A stretch of 64,000 nt of DNA from Halobellus limi (GTDB lineage Archaea; Halobacteriota; Halobacteria; Halobacteriales; Haloferacaceae): the NCBI RefSeq assembly GCF_004799685.1, contig NZ_CP031312.1, positions 310,001 through 374,000 on the forward strand, in the 5' to 3' direction. Below are positions 53,160-62,205 of the stretch, one piece after another. The notes beneath the pieces were generated by a model. It ran no database searches, had not been told where the DNA came from, and saw only the letters and a program-made list of their open reading frames with translations. The first letter of the stretch is position 1. Every line of letters starts with the position of its first letter. The translations under genes and the position numbers were made by a program.

Positions 53160-53224
53160 CGTCGTCGAGGCGCCGGCGGCCGAGCTATCCAGCGGGGCCG
53201 ATACGCGATGGTGAGTGTGCACAT
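53156..53224 (-). promoter_or_regulatory. Leader mini-ORF coupled by ATGA to a GT2 gene
   Basis: ATG 53222-53224 lies ~33 bp after the box gatataacaaac. The 22-codon frame (MCTLTIAYRPRWIARPPAP...) ends at TGA 53156-53158 over the GT2 ATG. The box shares TATAACAAA with those of the PadR gene (33905) and the other GT2 leader (34563). Confidence 0.45.
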
Positions 53225-53334
53225 ACGGCTCGGTGATCGCGTGTCGTCCGGTTTGTTATATCGATTCTAACCCCCTCACGGCCTCGAACGTCGGTGAGAG
53301 AGTCCAGTCGTCTGCTCCCATACGGGTACAAAGT

Positions 53335-53349
53335 GAGAGTAATCAGTAT
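53335..53349. repeat. Half copy of the palindromic element terminus
   Basis: GAGAGTAATCAGTAT matches the right terminus of element copies A and B apart from one base in each. The left terminus and the inner GC-rich arms are not found nearby, so this is a remnant or a solitary binding site. It lies ~125 bp upstream of the next beta-helix gene promoter. Confidence 0.55.
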
Positions 53350-53474
53350 CAGACATCGAGCGGCGAGGTGGCAAGGCAATCTAGTCCCGGTTGGCGGGCG
53401 ACGTCGACTGCCGTTACGAGGTCATTAATAACGTCTCGAAGGTCGCCTATGAGATACCCGAGAGGTAGCAGTGG

Positions 53475-53484
53475 TATAAATATA
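53475..53484 (+). promoter_or_regulatory. Strong promoter box upstream of a beta-helix gene
   Basis: TATAAATATA, within gtggtataaatatatactc, is the best TATA match in the window. It lies 33-42 bp before ATG 53517, implying a leader of only ~5-12 nt. Confidence 0.6.
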
Positions 53485-53516
53485 TACTCAGGGTGCGGAT
53501 ACACGTATCTCAACCG

Positions 53517-54866
53517 ATGGACGACGAAGACCTCAGCCGCCGTGCAGTTATCGCTCTCCTCGCGGTGGCAGGAGGAGCCACAGGAACAATCCAATTGAAT
53601 TCGATCCTCGATAGCCGTACCGGCGGTGCGCAGGCAGTACTGCCAGAGGCGGAAAACGGCCCAGATACGCCGCACGCCTCGGAGGAAACCGCCACGCCGG
53701 AACCGAAACCCGGAGTCCACCTCGAAGATCACGGCGGCGTCGCCGACGGAGAGACGGACGATACGGAAGCGCTGATGGCAGCCTTGGACGAAGCGGCCCC
53801 GGACGGGACGGTCCGTCTCCCGGAGGGCGAAATACTCATCGGCAGCGGGATGGCCGACGCCATCCTCTTAGTGCACCGCCACCGGGGAGTGACGATCGCC
53901 GGTGAAGGCCCGGGTTCGACCCGGTTGAAGATGGCGCCGGGTCACAAGTCCGTACACCGGGGTATCGTTATCACGCCGAGCAGCAGAGACGACATAACCG
54001 GCATAACGATTCGCGACCTTATGCTCGACGGGCAAGGCCTCGAACAGAATTACAACATCGCGAACGGGATCGAGGTCCAGAGCGCCAACGGGAACGGCTA
54101 CCCCGTCGAGATCCGGAACTGCGTGATATACGACTGGGCGACGAACGGGCTGCAGTTACGGGAGCCGGGAACCAGTATCTACGATAGTTCAATCCTGCTG
54201 AACGGGCGCAAGCAGGAGGCCGTGACAGGGAGAGACGGCCACGGCGTCGCCACGTCCATCGGCAACAACCCGAACGGGCAGACGCTGATCCAGCGGTGCC
54301 TCCTGCAGGGAAACACCGGCGCAGGTGCGGATAACAGCGGCGGGAATATGATGATAACCGGGTGCGTCATCGACGACTGCGGCTACGGCGTCAAACAGAA
54401 CGAGACGACGAATAAACAGGTCATCGAGAACACGCGGATCTCGAACCTCCGAACTGAGCCCGGAGTGTACAACATTCCTCAAGACCGAACCGGCGGCGAC
54501 CTGGTCCTCAACAACGTCTGCATCGAGAACGCGACCGATCCGGGGCTGCTGTTTCCGGCCGGAGGAACCATCACCGGCGATCAGATTCTCATCAAAAATA
54601 CGAACACCGAAGCCTCGCAGCCCGCCGCAGTCGTTGTCAAGGACGAAGGCAGGAAGTTTGACATCGGAGAGCTGGCGGTGTACGAGACGGGCAACGGATC
54701 GGCGATGTACTTGGAGAACTGCACCGGCTCGATCGACCGACTCGTTCACGACGGTCTCGACGACAGCCTGGGACAGCTCAGCGACGTGGCAGTGGACACG
54801 ATCGCCAATGACGATTCGATGACGATAGACGTTCCGAGGGCTATCGACGTCGGTGCGTCGCTGTAG
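53517..54866 (+). CDS. Exported right-handed beta-helix (pectate-lyase-like) protein
   Basis: A 449-residue protein with a Tat-like N-terminus (LSRRAVIALLAVAGGATG) and a Pro/Glu/Thr linker (~45-65). The beta-helix starts HLEDHGGVADGETDDTEALM and continues with Asn-rich coils (e.g. EIRNCVIYDWATNGLQLRE). It probably binds or cleaves the surface polysaccharide outside the cell. It is the intact paralogue of the decayed gene at 27851. The ATG follows a strong TATA box; an in-frame GTG at 53493 is too close to that box to be used. Confidence 0.85.
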   Translation: MDDEDLSRRAVIALLAVAGGATGTIQLNSILDSRTGGAQAVLPEAENGPDTPHASEETATPEPKPGVHLEDHGGVADGETDDTEALMAALDEAAPDGTVRLPEGEILIGSGMADAILLVHRHRGVTIAGEGPGSTRLKMAPGHKSVHRGIVITPSSRDDITGITIRDLMLDGQGLEQNYNIANGIEVQSANGNGYPVEIRNCVIYDWATNGLQLREPGTSIYDSSILLNGRKQEAVTGRDGHGVATSIGNNPNGQTLIQRCLLQGNTGAGADNSGGNMMITGCVIDDCGYGVKQNETTNKQVIENTRISNLRTEPGVYNIPQDRTGGDLVLNNVCIENATDPGLLFPAGGTITGDQILIKNTNTEASQPAAVVVKDEGRKFDIGELAVYETGNGSAMYLENCTGSIDRLVHDGLDDSLGQLSDVAVDTIANDDSMTIDVPRAIDVGASL

Positions 54867-55024
54867 ACCGCTATCGAAGACCTGTCCTCAATGGAGACTC
54901 CGTCTCGTTTAAAATGATATCGGGAGCGAAGTCGTCGGTGCGTCTTCCGTTGTTAGATACCGGTTACCCGCCGAGCGGCGGGATGAGGACTGACGGCTTC
55001 GACGTTCGGGAAGTCCTCGCCATT

Positions 55025-56041
55025 CTACGGTGACACGGTCACCCAGAGATGGACCTCCCGGTACGCGTTCGAGACGGACGGATCGGGAGCGGGCGTGCCC
55101 TCGTACAGGAGAAACACCAGCCGAAGGTTCTGCCCGGTCACGCTCGCGTCGGGCGTGATCGTTCGCGGAATCCGCTCGGTCTGTCCGGATTCGATTGTCG
55201 CACTGAACCGATCGAGTTCCGTCTCCTCGACGACGTTTCGTTCGCCGGTGACCGTCTCGAATTTCTGGAGTTTCACGACTACCGTGTACGTAGCCGGGTG
55301 AGTCTCGTGATTACCGATGCCGACGTGGACGTCCCGTGGCTCGCCGGGGGAGAGCGTCCTGGGGTACTCACTAGCGGTCAGCGCCCCGGATTCGGGGTCT
55401 TCGGTCAGCAGATACAGTTCGGTGTATTCCTCGCCGTCCTTGGGCGTCGCGATCGCCGTTCCCACGGACACGACCGCGAAAACGACGAGGAGCGCGACTG
55501 CGATGTTGATCTGCTTCTCGCGAGTTGTCCCCCCGTCGAGTGACGGCCAGTTCTCCGTCCGTATCCGTTCCAGCGGGAGATGAAAACGGTCCTCGGGTCC
55601 GAGTTTGGCCCGCCGATACGCGCCGACGACCACTGCAACGACGACGATCCCGGCGAGGCTCCCGAGCACCTGCTGGATCGCGATTCCCCACGGGGTGAAG
55701 TTCCAGACGAGGCCGACGAGTGGAACGGTGACGAGGCTCAGTCCGACCGATAGAACGAGCCGCTCCAACGGGGTGGGCCCGTGCTTCGTTTCTCCGGTCT
55801 CCATCCGCGCAGAGAACTGGTCGTGCGCGTCGAGGCTACTGGCGGGGTACAGCGCCGACTGGATCGCGTAGCCCGGCAGGAAGAACACGAATACGAATCC
55901 GAGCGGAACTCGCAGTAGTTCTACGGGACCCAGTCCCCCCGTGATCAGGACCGGGACGGTCGTGAGAAGTGCCAGCACGACGGTTACCACGAGGTCCAGC
56001 CAGGTGGCGAACGTCCCTCCCGAAGCGTGATTTCGGCTCAT
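55025..56041 (-). CDS. DUF1616 membrane protein
   Basis: A 338-residue protein with helices at ~12-35, ~40-62, ~95-135 and ~183-205, and an extracellular beta-rich C-terminus (~210-338) with DVHVGIGNHETHPATYTVVV. This fits DUF1616, common in archaeal surface-glycan loci, function unknown. Its ATG overlaps the stop of a 35-codon leader. The 597-residue membrane protein gene upstream on the same strand ends 180 bp before it. Confidence 0.88.
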   Translation of the reverse strand: MSRNHASGGTFATWLDLVVTVVLALLTTVPVLITGGLGPVELLRVPLGFVFVFFLPGYAIQSALYPASSLDAHDQFSARMETGETKHGPTPLERLVLSVGLSLVTVPLVGLVWNFTPWGIAIQQVLGSLAGIVVVAVVVGAYRRAKLGPEDRFHLPLERIRTENWPSLDGGTTREKQINIAVALLVVFAVVSVGTAIATPKDGEEYTELYLLTEDPESGALTASEYPRTLSPGEPRDVHVGIGNHETHPATYTVVVKLQKFETVTGERNVVEETELDRFSATIESGQTERIPRTITPDASVTGQNLRLVFLLYEGTPAPDPSVSNAYREVHLWVTVSP

Positions 56042-56145
56042 ACCCGACTCGGCCCGCGAGTTGGATCGCGGTCCGTTCTCCGAAGTTGCTCGCGCGGACG
56101 ACGTCGATCGGCTGTCCGGTTCCGGTGGTGTCCCCCACAGATCAT
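56038..56145 (-). promoter_or_regulatory. Leader mini-ORF coupled by ATGA to the DUF1616 gene
   Basis: ATG 56143-56145 lies ~32 bp after a box ggtaacaatcag (plus-strand 56171-56182). The 35-codon Arg-rich frame (MICGGHHRNRTADRRRPRE...) is open and ends at TGA 56038-56040 over the DUF1616 ATG (56039-56041). Confidence 0.45.
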
Positions 56146-56220
56146 TGTTGTTCGAGAGTCCCCCGGAGAACTGATTGTTACCCCGTCTCTAACGGGTGCG
56201 AGCATTTTACGTCGCTCCGA

Positions 56221-58014
56221 TCAGGCGGGAGTGATCGTCTCGTTGACGAGATACGTATCGTACCCGCCGTTGGCGTACACCTGCGCGACGGTCGGGTCGG
56301 TCTCGAGTCGATCGAAGTCCTCGGCCGTGTACCGCCAGAACTGACGGTAATCCGGCCAGACTTCCGGGTAGAACTGACGCCCGGCAGACGTGATCACTAG
56401 GTAGTGGCTCTCGTTGTACTCGGCACCCAGAGTCTCGCCGTCGGCGTATCCGAAGTGATCCGGCGGTGGATCGGGATCCTTCGTGACGTTGTCCGAGTGG
56501 AATCCGATCAGCGCGTCCTCGAACCGATAGAGGTCGACGCCGTACTCCGCGTGCGGGCGGTCCATATCGCTGTACGTCAGGTGCCATCCTGCGCCGTCCA
56601 GTTCCATGTCGGTCACCTGCTGGTTGGTCCGCATCGTCAACGGGGAGTGGTGAGCCCCGAGGGTCGAAAGGACAACCAGTATCGTCAAGACGACGACCAC
56701 CGCCCGCGGGACGTTAGGGTCCCAGTTCAACCGCTCGTAGAGGTCGAAGAAAAACGAGCCGACGACGAGCACGGCGAAATACCGCGCGGCCATCAGCGGT
56801 CGACCGAACCCGACGATGAGATCGAAGAGGAGAAACAGGACGGAGACGCCGGCGAACGCCATCGCGGTTGCGGAAAACGAGAGCTCGAAGACGCTCACCG
56901 AAAGCCGACGCCGGGCGCGTTTGACGAGCATCTTCGAGAAGTGGAGTCCGCTGACCCCAAGTAGAATCATCGAGATCCCGTACTCTAACAACAAAATCCT
57001 GAGCAGGTCGACCACCGCGGGAGATGTCCGAGAGACCGTGGAACTGTACGCGTCGAGTTGAGACTCGCCGTTCGAGGCACCGAACAGCGTGTTCAGAACC
57101 GACTCCGCTCGGATAAGCATCCCCGCGAAGTTGTAGTACCACACGACGAACGCCCCCAGTGTGAGGCGGCGAACGGTTCCCGATCCGGTCAGCGCGGAAC
57201 TGGCGGCGTCCGAAGACAGCAGTGCACCGCGGACTACCGACGTCTGGAAAACGGCGTATATGGTGAAGAATACCAGCGCGAACAGCGCCGTCAGCGGATG
57301 ATAGATGACGAGAGCAACGAGCGAAACGGCCAATGCGAGCCGAATCGCGAACGCGTGCGTCTGCTGTTCTTTGACGAACAGATACAGCACGAACGGGAGG
57401 ATCAACATACTCTGTGCGAACGGGGACGCGTTCATGTGCGCCGTCCCGCCGATCAACAGACAGACGAACGGGATACTGAACAGGGCCCGTCGCCTGTCGT
57501 ACACCGTCGCGACCAACGCGATAGCCGCGAGCATCGAAAAGAGGCTAATGACGCCCGATACGGCGTTTATCACGCGCATCGGTTCGAGACCCGTGGCGTA
57601 CGAGAGGGTGAGGACGAGCTGGTGGATGTTCGGGTAGATGAGTTCGCCGCTGAACCTCCCGGTTCTCTGGATGATCTGTATGAACCCCAGGTGGGTGAGG
57701 ACGTCTGCCCGCTCGAAGTAGGTGTATCCTCGAACGTACGGTACGAAGACGAGAATCGAGTTACAGAGGAGTATCAGTAAGAGCCCCAACTGCCAGTCCC
57801 GTCCCGGTTTCTCGTCGGGAAACGCGCCCCGAAGAATGAGCACTTGCCCGACAACTGTCGAGGCGACCAACATCGTCCAAAAGTACCACGGGAAGACCCG
57901 ATAGATCGATATCTCGTACTGGTTGGCGGGAGGGGTCATCAAGATGATACCCGCTAGTATCACGACCATTCCGAACCCTGCACCCACGAGCAGCTCCGAT
58001 GGGATGCGTCTCAC
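56221..58014 (-). CDS. Large polytopic membrane protein of a glycan locus
   Basis: A 597-residue protein with ~12 helices and an extracellular C-terminal region (~480-597) rich in aromatic and acidic residues (e.g. HYLVITSAGRQFYPEVWPDY). The ERADVLTHLGFIQII loop between early helices resembles acceptor-binding loops of GT-C-type or Wzy-like enzymes, so an oligosaccharide polymerase or transferase is possible. That is inference from topology. The start is GTG 58012-58014, overlapping the TGA of an upstream frame (GTGA). Confidence 0.78.
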   Translation of the reverse strand: MRRIPSELLVGAGFGMVVILAGIILMTPPANQYEISIYRVFPWYFWTMLVASTVVGQVLILRGAFPDEKPGRDWQLGLLLILLCNSILVFVPYVRGYTYFERADVLTHLGFIQIIQRTGRFSGELIYPNIHQLVLTLSYATGLEPMRVINAVSGVISLFSMLAAIALVATVYDRRRALFSIPFVCLLIGGTAHMNASPFAQSMLILPFVLYLFVKEQQTHAFAIRLALAVSLVALVIYHPLTALFALVFFTIYAVFQTSVVRGALLSSDAASSALTGSGTVRRLTLGAFVVWYYNFAGMLIRAESVLNTLFGASNGESQLDAYSSTVSRTSPAVVDLLRILLLEYGISMILLGVSGLHFSKMLVKRARRRLSVSVFELSFSATAMAFAGVSVLFLLFDLIVGFGRPLMAARYFAVLVVGSFFFDLYERLNWDPNVPRAVVVVLTILVVLSTLGAHHSPLTMRTNQQVTDMELDGAGWHLTYSDMDRPHAEYGVDLYRFEDALIGFHSDNVTKDPDPPPDHFGYADGETLGAEYNESHYLVITSAGRQFYPEVWPDYRQFWRYTAEDFDRLETDPTVAQVYANGGYDTYLVNETITPA

Positions 58015-58250
58015 GAGGTCTCGCTCCGTTTGTGATCTCGGTGTCCTGACTGAATCGGAGACGGTCCGTCGAACCGTGTGGAGAGCCGCCTACGAGACGG
58101 CGGTTCGGGCGTCTGTCCGGGCTCCGCGAGCGAGAAGACACGACCCCACGATCCTTCCACAGGTCCTCTATGGCTACGCGGTATTGAGGGAGCTCTCGGC
58201 TGTGAGAGAGACGAGCGACCGTCGGTCGTCGTACAACGCTTTTGTCTCAT
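58011..58250 (-). promoter_or_regulatory. Second leader ORF, coupled by GTGA to the large membrane protein gene
   Basis: A 79-codon frame (MRQKRCTTTDGRSSL...) starts inside the TGA of the first leader (ATGA at 58247-58250) and stops at TGA 58011-58013 over the GTG start of the membrane protein gene. The composition is Arg/Ser/Pro-rich with no domain. It begins with the same five residues as the first leader. Confidence 0.4.
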
Positions 58251-58501
58251 CTTGTAGAGTGTCGCTTCAATCGGTGCTGGTGCTGCGAGGGGTTTGTTAG
58301 TCTGCTCCTACGACGAGTCACACGGCCGTGTCGTCGCATCCGGGAGTCCTCACGCGGCAGTTGGAAGTTGTCACACTCGCTGTCGCACGCGGTCGTACGA
58401 TCGGATTGAAAACAGTTCAGTGACTCTAAAGGCGCGAGCGTATCGCCGTCGACAGCACGGGACGAGAGGGGTCGCCGTCGGCTCACCCGTTTTTGTCTCA
58501 T
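58247..58501 (-). promoter_or_regulatory. First leader ORF upstream of the large membrane protein gene
   Basis: An 84-codon frame (MRQKRVSRRRPLSSRAVD...) starts at ATG 58499-58501 in an AT-rich tract and ends at TGA 58247-58249, overlapping the next leader's ATG. Both leaders open with atgagacaaaa, suggesting that the start region was duplicated. The AT-rich tract is shared with a divergent leader at 58538. Confidence 0.4.
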
Positions 58502-58537
58502 TAATTAAGTGGTCTGTATGCTAACTCCCTTTCATCG

Positions 58538-58690
58538 ATGAACACCGTCTATCGGGAGCGAAATGCCTCCATCGACCGGACTACACGAGACGAGTGGCCG
58601 ATTTCGATTCGTCCTATTGGGGCGCACACGGATCTACACCGCACAAACTCCTCGTCGGTCGTCGGCGACCCGTTGCCCGCGGATGTGTGA
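58538..58690 (+). promoter_or_regulatory. Leader ORF just upstream of a small membrane protein gene
   Basis: A 50-codon frame (MNTVYRERNASIDRTTRDEW...) begins ~33 bp after the AT-rich box attaattaag (58500-58509) and ends six bases before ATG 58697. The internal string RPIGAHTDLH faintly resembles a GHMP-kinase substrate motif, but nothing else of that family is present. Confidence 0.35.
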
Positions 58691-58696
58691 TACGCG

Positions 58697-59008
58697 ATGA
58701 GCGACTACAGCAAATCCCTGCTCGGAATGCGACAAGAAGGACCGTCCGAGGTAGACACGTTTCGACCGTTCGTTGCAACGCAGGCCGGGTGGCTCGCCGT
58801 TTCGGTTCCGATCGTCGCCTCGTTCGGAATGGCCTCGACAGAATCAGTGTTCGTCCTCGCGTTCGTCGGGTTCCTCTCCGCCTGTCTCCTGTTCGAGCCC
58901 GTCGAATCGAATCCGCGATGGTGGAGACTCTCTGTATGGGTTTCTCGCGGCGGGTTCGTGGTTCTCGGATACTGGGTCTTCCAACGGGCACGGGAACTGG
59001 GGATTTGA
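58697..59008 (+). CDS. Small three-helix membrane protein
   Basis: A 103-residue protein with hydrophobic helices at ~30-47, ~50-66 and ~78-95 and a short charged C-terminus. No family is recognised. It is the only plus-strand gene between 54.9 and 64 kb and lies between the large membrane protein and the heparinase-like gene (47 bp between the convergent stops). Confidence 0.65.
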   Translation: MSDYSKSLLGMRQEGPSEVDTFRPFVATQAGWLAVSVPIVASFGMASTESVFVLAFVGFLSACLLFEPVESNPRWWRLSVWVSRGGFVVLGYWVFQRARELGI

Positions 59009-59055
59009 GCGGCCCGAGCCGTTTTCGGGTCCAACGACCGCGCTCTTCGCCTTCC

Positions 59056-60951
59056 CTACTCACTCGTGGTTCGCGACGCCTTCTGCGTCTCCTCAGCAGT
59101 TGAGGTTTGGCCTGGTATCGCGTCGGTCGAGAACCGGGTGAGAACGTCGCTACCCGGTGGCGCTTCGACAGCGATCATCGCCCTGAGTTGTTCGCGCCCG
59201 TACTCCCCGAAGTATGGGGTTTGGGTGAGTCGGATCTGATCGGCCCCAGAAAACCGAACCGACGCGATCCAGTCGCCGTCACGACGAACGTCGAACTCCG
59301 TGGCGCCGTCGGACGACTCACAGACGTCTGCAGTCGGATGAAAGTGGTATCGGACGGTGTACGCCGCGCCGGAATCTCCCGTGACCGTATCAACGATCTC
59401 CCACCCGGAGTCGATCGTCGTGACCGTCCGTCGGTGTTCGTAGGAGGGGCCAGCGACGGTGCGTCGAATGTGCCGAGCTTCGATCCGTCCGGGCCCCTCG
59501 TCGACGACCGAAACGGACGTGCGCTTTCCCATCAGGAAGCTCCCGCCGATCGGAATCGGTTCGGTCCCGCCGTACTGTGCGGTGTTGTGGGCCGCCACGC
59601 TCCGTGCGTACTGCCGACGTTCGTTCGCTTCGTAGTCGTAGACGCCGGTGTCGGCGAGGACCGGATCGCCGTCCACCCAGAGGAGGACACTCAGTTGGTC
59701 GTTGTGTGAGTGCGCCGGGAGGTGCGGTGGGCCGACGTCTCCGACGTCGAAGAGGAGCGTCCCCGTGTCCGTGGGGAACGTTCGATAGCCCGCGCCGTCG
59801 GGGTGATGGAGTGAGCGCTCCGTCGGGGTCAACGAGCAGGCCCGGCAGTACGCGAGACACGTGCTCGCCTCGATCGCCTCCCCGTGTACGGAGTCGTTCA
59901 AAAGCGGGATCCTTCCGGCGGGTTCGACGAGTTGAGAGAGGAATCCCAGGGCGCGTTCGGCGGCCGTCTCGATACCCGTCGTCGAGCGCCCGATAGACGA
60001 AAGGAGGTCGTACGCCGTCGCGTATCGGCGAAGCACCGTAACGTGGTACATCGGACTCCGCTCGAAGTGACTGCCGTCGGCGAGGAACTGCTTCCGTGCA
60101 GCCTCCTCGAACAGATCGAGTCCCGTCGACTCCCACCCCGTGTCGTGTTCTCCGAAGAGCACGCCGGCGGCGACCAGTGCGACGGCGTTCTCGATCAGGT
60201 GGTTACCGCCGATGTCGTGTTCCACGTGGTTTTCGAGGAACAGCGCGTTCTTGTAAATGATACGCAGCAGCCGGTCGGGGACGGAGATATCGTCGTCGGC
60301 ACACCAGGCGGCGTATCGACACCAGTGGAGCACCCGTAGCGACACCGCGTGGGGGATCCACGAGCGACGGAGGTACGGCCCCGCACCGATCGGGTTCGCC
60401 GCGTCCCACTCGAGCGCCTGCCGCTCCAGCGCCGCCCGGTGACCGTCGACGGCCGAGGCGGACTCCTCGCTCAACGCCACCCACTCGAACCCCTGGAAGG
60501 ATTCGAGCTTGAGCCGCCAGAGACGCGGGTACTCGTCGATCCGCTCGTGGTTCCAATCGATCTGCTCCCCGAAGTCGATCGTCCGGTCGAGGAAGGTGAA
60601 CCGGCCGTTGGCCGCCTCGGACGCGGCCTCGCGATACCGCGCGCGCTCGGATTCGGTTAGACTCTCTCTGAGTCTCGTGAGGTTGGCACTGACCGGCCCC
60701 GGCGTGATGGAGAGTTCGTCTGGGACTCGCTTTTCGTACCGGGCGTCGAAGTCCACAGGCAGGCGAGGGACGACAGCGTGACGGAGGCGACGTTCGAAGA
60801 TTCCCGCGATCTGAACGGGTTTCATATTCCGGAGCGTGTGGTACGCCAACGGCCAATCGCCCGGGGTCGTCACCGATCGATCGGACCGTCGGCCGCTCTC
60901 AGTCCGACCGGACGGCGACCGGTCCGAAACCGTCTCGACCCGATCACTCAT
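59056..60951 (-). CDS. Heparinase II/III-like polysaccharide lyase
   Basis: A 631-residue protein. The N-terminal alpha/alpha-toroid (~60-340) contains ENHVEHDIGGNHLIENAVAL with the Asn-His pair typical of the family. The C-terminal beta-sandwich (~370-600) opens with the conserved PAHSHNDQLSVLLWVDG and YDYEANERRQYARSVAAHNT metal and catalytic segment. No signal peptide is evident, so a cytoplasmic or biosynthetic trimming role is possible, as for heparinase genes inside capsule loci. An ATGA junction joins it to the GT4 gene upstream. Confidence 0.9.
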   Translation of the reverse strand: MSDRVETVSDRSPSGRTESGRRSDRSVTTPGDWPLAYHTLRNMKPVQIAGIFERRLRHAVVPRLPVDFDARYEKRVPDELSITPGPVSANLTRLRESLTESERARYREAASEAANGRFTFLDRTIDFGEQIDWNHERIDEYPRLWRLKLESFQGFEWVALSEESASAVDGHRAALERQALEWDAANPIGAGPYLRRSWIPHAVSLRVLHWCRYAAWCADDDISVPDRLLRIIYKNALFLENHVEHDIGGNHLIENAVALVAAGVLFGEHDTGWESTGLDLFEEAARKQFLADGSHFERSPMYHVTVLRRYATAYDLLSSIGRSTTGIETAAERALGFLSQLVEPAGRIPLLNDSVHGEAIEASTCLAYCRACSLTPTERSLHHPDGAGYRTFPTDTGTLLFDVGDVGPPHLPAHSHNDQLSVLLWVDGDPVLADTGVYDYEANERRQYARSVAAHNTAQYGGTEPIPIGGSFLMGKRTSVSVVDEGPGRIEARHIRRTVAGPSYEHRRTVTTIDSGWEIVDTVTGDSGAAYTVRYHFHPTADVCESSDGATEFDVRRDGDWIASVRFSGADQIRLTQTPYFGEYGREQLRAMIAVEAPPGSDVLTRFSTDAIPGQTSTAEETQKASRTTSE

Positions 60952-62162
60952 CGGTCGATCACCTCGTCGAGAATCGCGCTCAGCCTCCGGGCGACGATCG
61001 CCCGGTCGTAGTGTTCGACCATATGTTCCCGACCGTTCTCCCCCAACGACTCGCGGAGGGCGACGTCCGTGAGCAACGAGTCGAACGCCTCCGCCAGCCG
61101 GTCGGCGTCGTTCTCCACGTGTATGCCGCCGCCGGACTCCTCGATCAGCGTCTCGATCTCGCCGGCACCGGTGGCGACGACCGGCAGTTCACAGGACATA
61201 TACTCGTAGGCCTTCGTCGGAACCGCATACTCGAGCGTCTCCTCGCGCTTCAGCGGGGCGACGCCGATCATCGCGTCGTCAAGAACGCCGGGAATCGTCT
61301 CTCTCGGGACGAGCCCCGTGAACTCCACGCGGTCGTCGAGTCCCTCCTCGGCGGTCACTCGCTTCAGCCGGTCGGTGATGTCGCCGTCGCCGACGATCTT
61401 GAGCGTCGCGCCGGGCGTCTCGACCGACGCCATCGCCCGAACGCAGGCGTCGAGGTCCTGTGCGTGACCGACGTTGCCGGTGTAGACGATCGTCGGGGCG
61501 GGATCGGTCTCCGTCGGTCGGTACCGGTCGGTGTCGACGCCGTTCGGGACGTGCCGGACGGTCGCCTCGTCGACGCCGTACCGTTCGACGAGCCGTTCTC
61601 CGAGGACGGTCGTCGTGACGGTGATCCGGTCGGCCGTCCGGAGGACGACCCGCTCGTACAGGCGGCTCGCCCGCTCGACGAACCCGCCGTCGGTGATGAA
61701 ATCGAGACCGACAGCGGCGTCGATCCAGAGGTCGCGAACGTCGACGACCCACGGTTTCGGCGTCAGGAGACCGAACGGCAATCCGGCGAGACCGGTGAAT
61801 ATCGGCGGGGATGACGTGACGACGGCGTCGTACTCCCGGTAGTGAACCAGCAGCCACAGCAGGGCGTGTAGCGGGAAGAAGAGGTAGTACGCCATCCGAC
61901 TCCAGAAGCTCGGGTCGGTCGTCGTCGGCTGCCACGCCCACAGACGATGGACCCTGACCCCGTCTCTCTCGTTCGAGGTCCGTCTGGTCCACGTCCGGGG
62001 AAACTGTCCGTGCGGGAACGCCGGCGGCGGCGCCAGGACCGTGACGTCCCACGCCTCCTCACTGAGGTGCGTACACGTGTCGCGGATCCTGGAGGCGTTC
62101 CCCGACCGGTCCGGTGGGTAATGCTGGGAGACGACGACGACGTGCGGGTTGTCTTCGGACAT
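60948..62162 (-). CDS. Glycosyltransferase, GT4 family (WcaI/WbuB-like)
   Basis: A 404-residue GT-B enzyme. QHYPPDRSGNASRIRDTCTHL starts the acceptor domain, VVDVRDLWIDAAVGL is typical of the WbuB group, and TGNVGHAQDLDACVRAM with PTKAYEYMSCELPVVATGAG marks the donor domain. It is linked to the heparinase-like gene by ATGA. Upstream are three 24-bp tandem repeats and a 10-codon ORF that ends three bases before the ATG. Confidence 0.92.
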   Translation of the reverse strand: MSEDNPHVVVVSQHYPPDRSGNASRIRDTCTHLSEEAWDVTVLAPPPAFPHGQFPRTWTRRTSNERDGVRVHRLWAWQPTTTDPSFWSRMAYYLFFPLHALLWLLVHYREYDAVVTSSPPIFTGLAGLPFGLLTPKPWVVDVRDLWIDAAVGLDFITDGGFVERASRLYERVVLRTADRITVTTTVLGERLVERYGVDEATVRHVPNGVDTDRYRPTETDPAPTIVYTGNVGHAQDLDACVRAMASVETPGATLKIVGDGDITDRLKRVTAEEGLDDRVEFTGLVPRETIPGVLDDAMIGVAPLKREETLEYAVPTKAYEYMSCELPVVATGAGEIETLIEESGGGIHVENDADRLAEAFDSLLTDVALRESLGENGREHMVEHYDRAIVARRLSAILDEVIDR

Positions 62163-62205
62163 GCGTTACCTGATCGGTTCGGGGACGTGCCGACTCATCC
62201 ACGTG

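Noticed and set aside
58538-58690. Possible GHMP-kinase fragment (RPIGAHTDLH) in a 50-codon ORF
   Set aside because: Only about ten residues resemble the family motif and the flanks do not fit, so it is listed only as a leader ORF.
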